Part shown: piece by piece, positions 54,651 to 64,000 of the stretch | How positions within the stretch are numbered: the first letter of the stretch is position 1 | How the letters are laid out: every line of letters starts with the position of its first letter | Source of the DNA: Litsea cubeba | Lineage: Eukaryota > Streptophyta > Magnoliopsida > Laurales > Lauraceae | DNA length: 64,000 bases | Reading direction: 5' to 3' | NCBI GenBank assembly: GCA_012931725.1 | Contig: CM022945.1 | Coordinates: forward strand, 150,663,480-150,727,479 | Translations under genes and position numbers: made by a program | Notes under the pieces: generated by a model | Database searches by the model: none | What the model saw: the letters and a program-made list of their open reading frames with translations, nothing else | What the model was told of the DNA's origin: nothing

Positions 54651-55290
54651 TGTTCAATGCAGATCCAAACAAGCTCGAAATGTCTTTCAATGCATTAAAT
54701 GGAGAACTCTCACATAATGTCCTACTACCAGCTCTATTTAAAACCCAAAGATCTTTGAGAATGAGATAGCATACAACATGGCATTTGATGAGTCAGGCCC
54801 AAATGACCCAACCCATGAGGATGAAGCTCAGGTCCAAGCCCACGAAGAGACCAAGTCAGGGCAGCCACGTTGCTCCGGAAGCAATCCCGCTCCTACCAGG
54901 TCCTGCGGAGAAATATCTCACCTGCCTCGTACAGCGCGATGGCAGTTCCACACCTGCCTCCTCCAGCGCGAGGGTAGTTCGAGGGCTCAAAGGACGAACG
55001 TTGCTGAAGAGTCGTCCCCATCTGTTAGGGGAGGACTATAAATCAAGGAGCCCCACCAGCACTTGCGGAGGATGGATCTCTCTTTATTCACTTCGACGCT
55101 TGTATTCCTCTAGTTTGTAATAATTATTGAGGAAGTAAAACACCACAGGCAATCTCTGCCTTTATGAAGTGGACGTAGGTCATCTTGACCGAACCACTAT
55201 AATCCCTTCTCTCTCTTCTCTAATTATTGCATTTTATTACTTGACCGGTGGTGTCCGAAATCCTATTTTGGCATCATCAGCATTCATTAA
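54651..55290 (+). repeat. LTR-like promoter/R-U5 fragment
   Basis: Has the layout of an LTR: a GC-richer U3-like part (54780-55020), TATA box tataaat at 55037-55043, and the R/U5 word gtggacgtaggtcatcttgacc at 55168, leading into gaaccactataatccc. The same word arrangement occurs in the non-autonomous element LTR near 34807 and is common in plant LTRs. I cannot find TG/CA ends, a target duplication or a convincing PBS, so it is a fragment or a degraded solo LTR. Confidence 0.55.
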
Positions 55291-55380
55291 TAGGCAAATA
55301 ATCCTTACAAAAATGACAAATCCTTCTAAAAATATTATAGGGAAAAGAGCTCCTTTTAAAATAAGGAAAGCTAAAAGGAC

Positions 55381-55410
55381 GCCAACACACTATGATTAAG
55401 TAGTGTTGGC
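55381..55410. repeat. Short inverted repeat
   Basis: gccaacacacta / tagtgttggc separated by about 8 nt. A small hairpin, possibly the edge of a decayed element. Confidence 0.5.
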
Positions 55411-55659
55411 TTGCACTTGTGCCATTTGTATGTTTATATGTTGTCAATAAATGAGGCCGCGAAAAACATGTTTGGTAAGTACAAATTATTGTCTGAACTT
55501 TGATTTTGATAAAATAAGTTCCAAAATCTTAACCCATTGGAGCAGAAAAACTTTATTTTTTTAAAGAAACAATTTGATGGTGGCACAGTTGTTTCCTATT
55601 GGTCTCCTCGTCTTTAAAGAAACTCATTTAAAGAGGACTCTAGATCCTCTCACACATAT

Positions 55660-55918
55660 TAATGTGGGTCCTTTTTTCACAATTACAAAAAGGTGGCCCC
55701 ACGTTGTAATTTATAAATGCGGATCATATGGTCACAATAACAAAAGGGGGCCCTATATTATAATTCTTATGATGGTGGACCCACATTGTAAATCCTATAA
55801 AGGTGGTCCCATATTATAAATCATATGGGTGTCGGTCCACATTATAAATCTTATGAAGGTGGGCCCCATGTTCTAATTTCTATAGGTGGGGAATGTTGTA
55901 ACTTCTAAAGGTAGGTCT
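55660..55918. repeat. Degenerate tandem repeat, about 36 bp, unit AAAGGTGGGCCCCATATTATAAATCTTATG
   Basis: Seven to eight units in a row, each with ggtgg(g/a/t)cc, (a)cattgtaa or atattataa, then atcctat/atcttatg. Ends where the Tat-C LTR probably begins. Confidence 0.8.
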
Positions 55919-56826
55919 TGTGTGGGGAGATTTCCAAAGCTCCAGGATTACACTAATCACGGCAATAAGGTGGGACTAAGCATTCTCACGTGCCGTCCAC
56001 GTGCCATCCACATGGCACCCAGACTCACCTCGGCTGCCGAGACAGAGGCCTTAGCCGAAACCAGACAGGCTTTGGCTGCTAGCGCCGAGCTCGGCCGCCA
56101 GGGGTCCACTTCGGCTGAGGAGCTCGACCTCGGCCAAAAGAGCTGAGGACCCCGGCCAAAGGAGTCGGAACGGAAGCCGAAGCAAAAGAGTGTCCCTACT
56201 CGCGCCCTACGCCTGCCACGCCATCAGACACGTGGCAGAATAGGGGCGCGAGCCAGTGGGACAGATGCAACATCAGCCGTCCACAATCTTCGCCAGATCG
56301 CTGACAAAGCGGCATCCAGCGGCTGTAGCCAAATCAGAGCAAGGCCCGAGGGCGGATCCGATGGGACCTCAACCACTAAAGGCGTCCAACATGATCTGGC
56401 CCAACATGACATGCATTAAATGCAATATGGGCTGATCCGACTGGCATTAAATGCAATGTGGGCTGACGTGGACTGCATTTATGACTTTGTGGGCTGATAA
56501 GGACTTCCCTATCAAATCATGGGACCCACTCCGAATATCATCCAAGATATCCTCCATAGTTCTCTATAAATAGAACTCCATTCAACATGCAAGGGACGCA
56601 CACAAAAAACCAGAGAGCTGTTACTCTGCCTCTCTTCTTCCTCTCCCTCCTTTGTTCCAGTTCATATACTGACTTAGGCATCGGAGAGCCTTGCGCCGCC
56701 CAGGCCAGGGTCCTCTGACCGTTTTCTCTTCCCTTTCAGGCTAAGAGGCAACAGATCATCTTCTTCATTTGGATAAGTCCTGTAAGGCACCCCTGTTATT
56801 GTGGGTCATAATTTTTTGTACCTACA
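55919..56826 (+). repeat. 5' LTR of Tat-C (right end firm, left end uncertain)
   Basis: The right end ...gtacctaca at 56826 is fixed by the PBS two bases later. TATA box at 56565-56572 (tctctataaatagaactcc). The U3 is GC-rich with many ctcggcc/gccgag words at 56030-56170. The left end is a guess at tgtgtggggagatttcc (55919), right after the minisatellite; the 3' LTR is outside the window, so the boundary cannot be checked. Length would be about 0.9 kb. Confidence 0.65.
56565..56572 (+). promoter_or_regulatory. Tat-C LTR TATA box
   Basis: TATAAATA, about 255 bp before the LTR end. Confidence 0.7.
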
Positions 56827-56828
56827 AT

Positions 56829-56846
56829 TGGCGCCGTCTGTGGGAA
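56829..56846 (+). promoter_or_regulatory. Tat-C primer binding site
   Basis: tggcgccgtctgtgggaa, a PBS sequence seen widely in plant Tat-lineage gypsy elements. I do not assign the tRNA. Confidence 0.85.
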
Positions 56847-56891
56847 AGCACTATCCCATCCCTTCTAACCTACTCAATCTTCCCAGAAACC

Positions 56892-58703
56892 ATGCCTCCA
56901 AAAGCTAAGAAAGGCGGAGAGTCCCAAAGAGCATTGCTCGAACGACCAGGCCCGTCGACGGACGTCCCCCCTCAAGGACGGTCCAGAACGGTGCATGGTG
57001 CCTCTGCAGGCGAGGAGCTCGTAGGCTTGCAGCCCTTCATCAAAGTTCCCTTCCAAGAGGGGCTTGAGACCTTGCTCTCTGACGAAGAAGTCATGCCTCC
57101 CCGATGGGATGAGCGTCGACACGAGCGGCCTCGCAAAGACAAGGCTGTGGCAGTGGAATAGCCACACCGTGCGCAACCTCCTGATGATGGAGGAGATATT
57201 GCGGCCCAAAACGCACTCCTCCAGAGGCAGGAGCGGTTAATCCGCCAGCTCCAGTAGCAACTGAAAGCGGTGCAAAATGCGTCGTTAAGGCAGCCCTCAG
57301 AGCCCCAAGGCGAGAAGAGAGCTGTCCAGAGCAAGGTAGTCCAACCCTCCCGCGAGGATCTGAAAGCCTTTTTGGATCAGAAATACAGCCAGGACCACGA
57401 CCAGGGCTCGAGCAACAGCCATAGCCATCGTGGCTGCGACGGACGAGCTCATAGCCATCATAGCCGAGGCCATTCGAAGCGGAAGCCAAGAGCACCGACA
57501 CCAGAAAAGGATGACGAGCAGGAGTGGCTCGACAAGCGCATCAAGCTGGCCCTTCAGCATAACTTGGAGATGCGGGACCAGCAAGATATTTGTGGCCTTA
57601 CCGATCTGGGGGCCCCTCCCTTCACGCGGGACATCGAAAGAACTCCCTTACCTAAGAAGTTCTCTGTCCCGCGGTTCGTCCCTTACGACGGATTGTCTGA
57701 CCCAGCTGCTCACCTCCGGCACTTCTTTCAGAAAATGTCCATCTGGGGGAACGAGGGCCACCTCAACTGCAAGATCTTCTCCTCCAGTTTGAGCGACCTT
57801 CCTCTGAAGTGGTACTGCGCCCTCCCGGAGAAGTCCATCTCGAGTTGGAAAGAGCTCCAGCTCTCCTTCCTGAAGAAGTTCCAGGCCTACAGCGTCGTCC
57901 CCAAGACCGATGCTGATATACTCGCCCTCAAGATGAAGCAGGGCGAGAGCCTCACCCAGTTCGCCCAGCGATTTTGGGCGATTTACAGCCAGATCGAGGA
58001 TACCAGAGACGAAGTGGCGATCTTCGCCTTCCGGAATGCCCTGCTACCCGAAAACGAGCTGAGGAAAGATCTAGTTGGAGACCCCACTACCTCCATGCCG
58101 GCCTTGATGTCCCGGATAAAGCGCTACGTCGCCCGGGAGGAGGATGAGATCCGGGCCCGGGAGGACGAAGGCCCGGAACCAAAGGAAAGGAATAGCCAGC
58201 CCCAGCAGAGGGGTAAGAAACCCTTTAAGAAGGAAGAGCCGAAACAAGCCTGGGTCTCCAGTTCGGCGAGAGTTGCGGCGTCCAGATCTGGGGGCAACAG
58301 GAGGACCAAACCCTCCTCCGACGCCTACCACACCGTGAACGTCGTCTTCAAAGAGCCGATCCACCAGATCATGAACAAGATCAAGACTAGGCCGTTCTTC
58401 AGGTGGCCTCAGCCGATGCAAAGTGATCCCTCCACCCGAGACCAAACCAGTTTTTGTGCCTACCACAAACAGAATGGGCACAAGACCGAGGACTGCAGGA
58501 CCTTGAAGTATCACCTGGAGAGGCTCGCCAAAGAGGGCCACATCGAGGAGTTCGTGAAGGCAGGAGATGCCGGCAACGGCGACGGCAGCCGAGCTCGTCA
58601 GAGCGCCGATAAGGATCCAGAGAGCGAAAACTCCGAGAAGATCATCAATGTGATCCATCTGGCGCCCTCGGCTCCCTCTCCCTTAGCTCGGGGCAGCTCC
58701 TAG
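56892..58703 (+). pseudogene. Tat-C gag
   Basis: One frame from ATG 56892 (MPPKAKKGGESQ...) with TAG stops at 57159-57161 and 57255-57257; the main open part is 57270-58703 (477 codons). The Gag domain is at about 57640-58130: PRFVPYDGLSDPAAHLRHFFQKM, SSLSDLPLKWYCALPEKSISSWKEL, FLKKFQAYSVV and LALKMKQGESLTQFAQRFW are Tat/Retand-like. A knuckle-like C-AYHKQNGH-KTED-C at about 58459 is followed by LKYHLERLAKEGHIEEFV. The first stop region is a low-complexity N-terminal part. The same frame runs past 58703 towards protease. Codon use is GC-rich compared with the other elements here. Confidence 0.88.
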
Positions 58704-59400
58704 GCTCGTGCCGAAGCCAGGCAAGCCTCGCACGGGAAGGAGGTAATGAGAGCCGAGCTCGGGCCAGCGTCCAAGAGAGCACGGCGCGACCGACCAGCCA
58801 TCTCTTTTTCAGACAAAGAGCTAGAGGGAATACAGCTTCCCCATAATGATCCCCTGCTCCTGACCATGAAGCTGGGAGACTTCACTGTGAAGAGGAGCCT
58901 CGTCGACTCCGGCAGTTCCTCCGATCCTCTACTATGACTGCTTTAAGAGGATGGGACTCTCAGAAGGCGATCTGAAGGAGGTCCGCATGCCCCTAATAGG
59001 GTTCAGCGCCAAACCAGTCTACCCCAAAGGGAGAATCACTCTGGAAATCAGAGTGGGCGGAGCTTTTGTGATGGCCGACTTTCTGGTAGTGGACGCCTCT
59101 TCTCCCTACAATGTCATCGTGGGCAGAGCGTGGCTCCACAAGATGGAAACGTTCCCTCCTCCCTCCACCAGAAGGTGAAGTTCGTACTCGAAGGCAAGGA
59201 TGGCAGGATGGAGGTGGTTACAGTCGAAGGAGATCAGCAACTGGCCAAGCAGTGCTTGTTGGCCATGGTCTCTGCAGAGAAGGAGCCAGAGCGAGTGAAC
59301 CTCGCATAGTTCAAAAGGGGCCTGGACGAGATCAGCCGAGATCCTGATAAGAAGAGCATTGAAGATCTAGCCGAAGTCAGGCTCGACCCGTCAGACCCCG
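58704..59400 (+). pseudogene. Tat-C aspartic protease, frameshifted at the active site
   Basis: FSDKELEGIQLPHNDPLLLTMKLGDFTVKRSLVDSGSSSD lies in the gag frame and ends at TGA 58935-58937, just after the active-site DSGSS. The rest (DCFKRMGLSEGDLKEVRMPLIGFS, VYPKGRITLEIRVGG, SSPYNVIVGRAWLHKMETF) continues from about 58940 in another frame to 59178, then shifts again near 59156 (KVKFVLEGKDGRMEVVTVEGDQQLAKQCLLAM). A small indel near 58930 and another near 59150 explain this. The catalytic Asp is present. Confidence 0.85.
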
Positions 59401-60333
59401 ACAGATTTTTCTTGATCAGCACCCAGTTGCCCGAACCAGAGAGAGCCGAGCTCTCAAGATTTTTGATGCAAAATGTGGATGTCTTCGCTTGGACCCCGAG
59501 CGAAATGCCTGGGGTCGACCCCGAGGTCATGTGCCATAGGCTGAACGTGGATCCAAACCACAAGCCAGTGGTACAGAAGGCCCACAGGACGGGGTTATGG
59601 CAGACGGAAGCGGTGGTCGAAGAAGTCGACAAGTTGCTCGAGGCCGGCGCAATCTGGGAGGTCCAGTACCCGGTCTGGCTGGCCAATACAGTGGTAGTAA
59701 AAAAGAAGACTGGAAAGTGGAGGGTGTGCGTAGACTTCACAGATCTCAACAGAGCATGCCTAAAGGACAGCTTCCCACTTCCCAAGATTGATCAGATGAT
59801 CGACGCCACTGCTGGCCACGACAGAATGAGCTTCCTCGACGCCTACAGAGGTTACCACTAGATTCCCATGTTTGAACCAGACGAGGAGAAAACAGCATTC
59901 ATAACCCCCCGCGGCACTTACTGCTACAAGGTGATGCCCTTCGGGCTCAAGAACGCGGGGGAAACTTATCAACGCCTCGTCACCAAGATGTTCCAGGCTC
60001 AGCTCGACAAGACAGTCGAAGTCTACATCGACGATATGGTCGTCAAGTCCAAGCAGTCGAGCAACCATCTGGCAGATCTGGCCCAAGTTTTCAGCATCCT
60101 TCGTGAGTTCAAGCTCAAGCTAAATGCTGCCAAGTGCGCTTTTGGCGTAGCTTCTGGCAAGTTCCTCAGGAGCTTAGTGACACAAAGGGGGATAGAGGCC
60201 AACCGGACCAGATTACTGCAATCCTGGGCATCCAGAGCCCATCTACAACAAAAGAGGTCCAGAAGCTCACAGGCATGGCTGCAGCACTCAATCGCTTCAT
60301 CAGTTTCAATGGACCCCTGAGTGCGACCAAGCA
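59401..60333 (+). pseudogene. Tat-C reverse transcriptase
   Basis: Frame 59412-60190: NVDVFAWTPSEMPGVDPEV, NTVVVKKKTGKWRVCVDFTDLNRAC, PLPKIDQMIDATAGH, FLDAYRGYH then TAG at 59859-59861. It continues with TAFITPRGTYCYKVMPFGLKNAGETYQRLV, the catalytic box YIDDMVVKS, and CAFGVASGKFLRSLVTQRGIEAN. After about 60190 the sense moves to another frame (PDQITAILGIQSPSTTKEVQKLTGMAAALNRFIS). Near 60305 a block that normally links RT to RNase H (after FIS, before W-T-x-E-C) is missing, so there is also an internal deletion. Confidence 0.88.
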
Positions 60334-61605
60334 TTGGAAGCACTCAAAACCTATTTATCTTCACCACCCTTACTCTCTACCCCAACTCAGGGGGAAGTTT
60401 TGTATTTGTATCTTGCGGTCTCGGATCATGCAGTGAGCTCCGTCCTCATCAGAGAGGACAATGGTGTCCAAAAACCAATCTACTATACGAGCAAAATCCT
60501 ACTAGATGCTGAGACCAGATACCTTTTATTGGAGAAGCTTACGTTGGCACTCGTCAGCGCCTCCCGCAAGCTCTCCCATTATTTTCAATCGCATACTATT
60601 GTGGTAATCACGGAGAACCCGCTCCGATCTACTTTCAAGAAAGCTGACTTTTCAGGGCGCATATCAAAATGGGCAGTCGAACTGGGGCAGTATGACATCT
60701 AGTACCGTCCCAGGACTGCGATCAAAGCCCAAATCCTGGCAGACTTCATTGCAGAGTTCGTCTTCCCGAGCTCGGCTTCGACCCAGCCCGGCACCGCACT
60801 GGGGGGCATAGGGCATGAGCGTGAAGTCACCGAGGTCCAACAGTCCTCTCAGAGCCAAGATCCCGTCTCGGCATGGAGGGTCTTTGTCGACGGCTCATCC
60901 ACCTCCAAGAAAGCTGGCGCCGGCATAGTTCTCCAATCGCCAGAGGGACTGGTCATAGAGCAAGCCTTCACCTTGGACTTCAAAGCGACGAACAATGAAG
61001 CGGAGTATGAAGCTCTGATAGCAGGGCTGAATAGTGCCCGAATCCTCGGAGCCCAGCAATTGGTGGTTTTCAGTGATTCACAACTGGTGACTAGCCAACT
61101 CACTGGAGACTACCAAGCCAGGGACGACAGGATGGCGGCCTAGCTAGCCCTCGCAAAGAAACTGCTCTCGCACTTCCAGACAGCCGAGGTCAGGCAAATC
61201 TCCAGAGATACAAACATGCATGCTGATGCGCTTGCAAACCTGGCCTCCGCTGTCGAAGCGGGAAAGAAGAGGACCGTTGAGGTCGGATCGATACCAAGAT
61301 TAAGCCTAGAGCTCCACTCACCTCGGCAAGTCTTGTGCGCTGATCTCGGCCCGAGCTGGATGGACCCAATCATCTCGTACCTGAAGGACGACCAGCTCCC
61401 TGAGGACAAGAACGAAGCCCATCGAATCAGACTTAAGGCGGCTCGATTCTGGCTATCTCCTGAAGGCAAACTCTACAGGAAGTCTTTCACTTGTCCCTAT
61501 CTCCAATGCGTCCATCCGAGCAAAGTGGACGACTTCCTGTATGAGATCCAGAAGGAATCTGCGGCAGTCACATCGGAGGGCGGTCACTGGCATATAGAGC
61601 GATAA
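60334..61605 (+). pseudogene. Tat-C dual RNase H and linker to integrase
   Basis: One frame with TAG stops at 60700-60702 and 61141-61143. Classical RNase H: LYLYLAVSDHAVSSVLIRED, YYTSKILLDAETRYLLLEKLTLAL, VVITENPLRSTFKK, FSGRISKWAVELGQYDI. Archaeal-type RNase H from about 60878: WRVFVDGSSTSKKAGAGIVL, NNEAEYEALIAGLNSARILG, FSDSQLVTSQLTGDYQARDDRM and HADALANLAS, with all D/E residues I expect. The linker ends in the integrase zinc-finger region (CVHPSKVDDFLYEIQKES), which breaks off at 61605. Two RNase H domains confirm the Tat lineage. Confidence 0.87.
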
Positions 61606-62590
61606 GCCAAGATTACTGGTGGCCGTATATGCAGAAGGATGAACATGTATATGCCAGAAAATGCGAAAAATATCAGAAGTTCTCCCATTCTCCTCACCAG
61701 CCAGCGCAAGACCTGAGTCCCCTCACTTGTCCATGGCCCTTCGCTAAGTGGGGGCTGGACATTGTGGGACCTCTTCACCGAGCTCCAGGGAACAAGAGAT
61801 GGCTGATAGTTGCAACGGACTACTTCACGAAGTGGATAGAAGCTGAGCCATTGTCCTCGATCACTGAAAGGGACTCCAGGAACTTCGTATGGAAGAACAT
61901 CATAACGAGGTTCGGCATCCCCAGGGCCCTGATTTCGAACAACGAGACTCAGTTCGACTCAAAATTCTTCAAGGACTTCTGCCAAGAGCATGGCATCAGA
62001 AATCACTACTCCACTCCGGCGTACCCGCAGAGCAACGGTCAGGCCAAAATCTCTAACAAAGTGCTGCTCGACGGCCTGAAGAAGTGATTGGACAAAGCGA
62101 AAGGGAGATTGGTAGAAGAGCTTCGCAGCGTGCTGTGAGCATACAGGACGACCCCAAGACGATCCACCTCGGCGACACCCTTCTCGTTGGCCTATGGGAT
62201 GGAGGCGGTCATTCCCTTGGAAATTGGCCTCCCTACCCTAAGATCCAAACTCGTCGACCAAGGCCGAAACGAGATGAACCTAGCAATGGAGCTGGACCTA
62301 GCTGACGAGCGCCGAGATGCAGCGGCCATACGACTGGCCAACTATCAGCAACGGCTAGCCAGGGGGTACAATAAAAAAGTCAGAGAAATAAGCTTCTCCG
62401 TAGGAGAATTGGTGCTGAAGAAGACCTTGCCAGCGGACAGAAACCCAAATGAAGGCAAACTAGCCCCAAACTGGCATGGCCCATTCAGGGTGGTCTAAAT
62501 GGCAGGACGATCTTCTTACAAACTTGAAGACCTGGAAGGCAGGCAGTTGCCGAGACCGTGGAATGCATCACACTTGAAAAGTTCTATTTC
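61606..62590 (+). pseudogene. Tat-C integrase with two catalytic residues replaced
   Basis: Frame 61629-62087: MQKDEHVYARKCEKYQKF (second Cys pair broken, C to Y), then WGLDIVGPLHRAPGNKRWLIVATDYFTKWIEAEPL (first D present). ISNNETQF replaces the usual ISDNGTQF (D to N at 61938-61940) and GQAKISNK replaces GQAE (E to K at 62046-62048). TGA stops at 62085-62087 and 62136-62138 sit where Trp is expected (KKW-L-D, V-L-W-A-Y). The tail is in another frame at 62187-62498 (YGMEAVIPLEIGLPTLRS, YNKKVREISFSVGELVLKKTL, KLAPNWHGPFRVV), with the last motifs to about 62590. Catalytically dead. Confidence 0.87.
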
Positions 62591-62659
62591 TAAGATGTAA
62601 TCAAAGTTCCGTGATCAATGAAAGCAGCATTTCTCAAATCTGTGTCATCTTATATGAGT

Positions 62660-63085
62660 TCAGCAGCTCCAGGTTCATACACCTTGGGAGTGACCTCGGA
62701 TTCATACATCCAGTCGTCCCTAAATTCTGGGTTCACGTGCCCATGGGCCGACTTAGGATTTATACATCCAGTCGCTCCTGAAACCTTGGGTTCATACACC
62801 TTGGGACCGGCTCTGGATTCATACATCTAGGTCACTTCCTAAATTTTGGGTTCATACAACTTGGGACCGGCTCTGGATTCATACATCCAGGTCGCTTCCT
62901 AAATTTTGGGTTCATACACCTTTGGACCGGCTCTGGATTCATACATCTAGGTCGCTTCCTAAATTTTGGGTTCATACACCTTGGGACCGGCTCTGTATTC
63001 ATACATCCAGGTCGCTTCCTAAATTTCGGGTTAATACGCCCTGGGACTGACTTCGGATTTACATATCCAGTCTTCCCTAAAAATA
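62660..63085. repeat. Tandem repeat, 59-60 bp, about seven copies
   Basis: Unit: gggttcatacaccttgggac, then cggctctggattcatacatc, then caggtcgcttcctaaatttt. Copies begin near 62670, 62729, 62788, 62848, 62908, 62968 and 63028. The central four are nearly identical, the outer ones diverged. The unit is close to a multiple of three, so the minus strand stays open for 88 codons as a repetitive CMNPEPV.../NPKFRKRP peptide; I regard this as a by-product. Confidence 0.9.
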
Positions 63086-63149
63086 TGGGTTCAGTCACCC
63101 CCTAGGTCGTTCCCGGGCTCAGGCTCGCACAGCCGAGATCCTCGAGACT

Positions 63150-63240
63150 CTGGTTCCACCTCGGCCAAAGACCGTTCATCTCGGCCAACAACAGTTCGTC
63201 TCGGCCAATGACCGTCCATTTCGGCCTATAACAGTCTTTG
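63150..63240. repeat. Short tandem repeat CTCGGCCAAYRACCGTTCAT, about four copies
   Basis: Units of about 26-27 bp: ctcggccaaagaccgttcat, ctcggccaacaacagttcgt, ctcggccaatgaccgtccat, ttcggcctataacagtcttt. The ctcggcc word is shared with the Tat-C LTR. Confidence 0.8.
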
Positions 63241-64000
63241 AAAGAAAGAGCAGTGCAAGCACGACAGTGTAGAAAAGCAGCACAGAAAAGCAAAAAAGAA
63301 TGCAAGAATGCAAAAATACTGTACACAGGTCATATGATCGGAAACTGTTTTTTATTCATTGTAATTACTTCATTACAAAGATTACAGAAAAGAAAGAAAA
63401 ATACAGTAAGGAGGCTCGCAGTCCTCTAAAAACAGAAAAAGAAAGGAAGCTTCGAGACTGCTCTTCGCTGATTCCGTCCACTGACTGGAGATCTTCGGCC
63501 GCAAGACTTCTCGATTCTGCCCACTGCTCGGAGGTCTTGATATCCCGCATGGCGACCTGCGGCATGATTCCACACAGGACCCTGTGGGATGAAAACAAGA
63601 CCCCCCAGCCGCCCGGAGGCGTCTGGACCTGGTCCCCAGTGCTAGGAGCTCTACAATACGCTATGGTTGGTTAGACCAAAGCTTGCAAACAAGCTCGAGC
63701 TCCTGGTCCACTGTGGATCTCCACAGAGCACCCACATTCAGAAAATGCGCAGCTCATGGAGACCGTCTTAAGAGAGCGCGCATGCCACGACAGACAGTCC
63801 CTCTCGGAGGAAGCTGCCTTCTGTCACAAGGGTTTTGCCCAGGTCAAAGGTTCCTAGAGTCTTACTATTCATGGCTGCCAGGGTGACTAACAGAAAGGGA
63901 CAAGTCCCTATGTATTTGCAGAAAATAAAATGTCCTGGTCCTCTCTCTCCCATGGCGAACTTACCCCATATTTATAGGGGGAGGAAGGCTCAGAACTCGA
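63241..64000 (+). other. Tat-C 3' internal region, to window edge
   Basis: No plus-strand gene recognised. On the minus strand a TATAAATA (63969-63976) stands about 15 nt before ATG 63953, which opens a 61-codon frame (MGERGPGHFIFCKYIG...). Antisense ORFs with their own promoter would fit a Tat element, but this peptide matches nothing I know. The 3' LTR is not reached. Confidence 0.45.

Overview
This window looks like heterochromatic or intergenic DNA from a flowering plant. It is almost entirely LTR retrotransposons nested in one another. I see no host protein-coding gene, rRNA gene, tRNA gene or CRISPR array that I can support. The species cannot be named from sequence alone.

Layout. (1) Positions 1-3690 are the 5' end of a minus-strand Ty3/gypsy element ('Tat-B2'): leader 1-1267 and 5' LTR 1268-3690. 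It sits inside the 3' LTR of (2) a minus-strand Athila-type Ty3/gypsy element (3691-14016), whose gag-pol frame is nearly intact (5585-11002, two nonsense codons), with a tRNA-Asp PBS and a 2.39-kb 5' LTR. The Athila sits inside (3) an old plus-strand Tat/Ogre-type element ('Tat-B1'). Its remains run from 14017 to its 3' LTR at 45152-47754, with gag, protease, RT, two RNase H domains, integrase, long tandem-repeat spacers and an antisense plant-mobile-domain-like ORF. Tat-B1 and Tat-B2 share the same LTR family, so the family is nested in itself with an Athila in between. Tat-B1 is split again by (4) a Ty1/copia element (16839-25868, TSD ccatc) and by (5) a non-autonomous copia-type element (33064-40973, TSD ctact). 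The latter carries only a coiled-coil/zinc-knuckle Gag fragment and a remarkable hairpin array.

To the right of Tat-B1 lie a hAT-type MITE (47824-48412, 8-bp TSD), about 0.9 kb of unassigned sequence, a 3.58-kb solo LTR (49316-52891, TSD cacta, minus orientation), about 1.75 kb of AT-rich unassigned sequence, an LTR-like promoter fragment (about 54.65-55.29 kb), a minisatellite, and a second, decayed Tat-lineage element ('Tat-C'). Tat-C has its 5' LTR ending at 56826 and its coding region at 56892-62590; its 3' end is outside the window.

Relative order of insertion, from nesting: Tat-B1, then Athila, then Tat-B2 on the left; copia and the non-autonomous element each entered Tat-B1 independently. 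By eye the copia LTRs differ by about three substitutions and one 1-bp indel over 1.82 kb, yet its pol is riddled with breaks, which suggests mobilisation in trans. The non-autonomous element's LTRs differ by roughly 15 changes in 1.96 kb.

The most unusual signal is at about 36.58-38.14 kb: a run of at least a dozen adjacent stem-loops whose stems differ in sequence from one another but pair within each unit, while the loops share a TAGTTATATC-like motif. Second is a palindromic GGTCGACC/GGTCAACC motif that recurs in three unrelated elements, including a perfect 24-bp palindrome just upstream of a TATA box.
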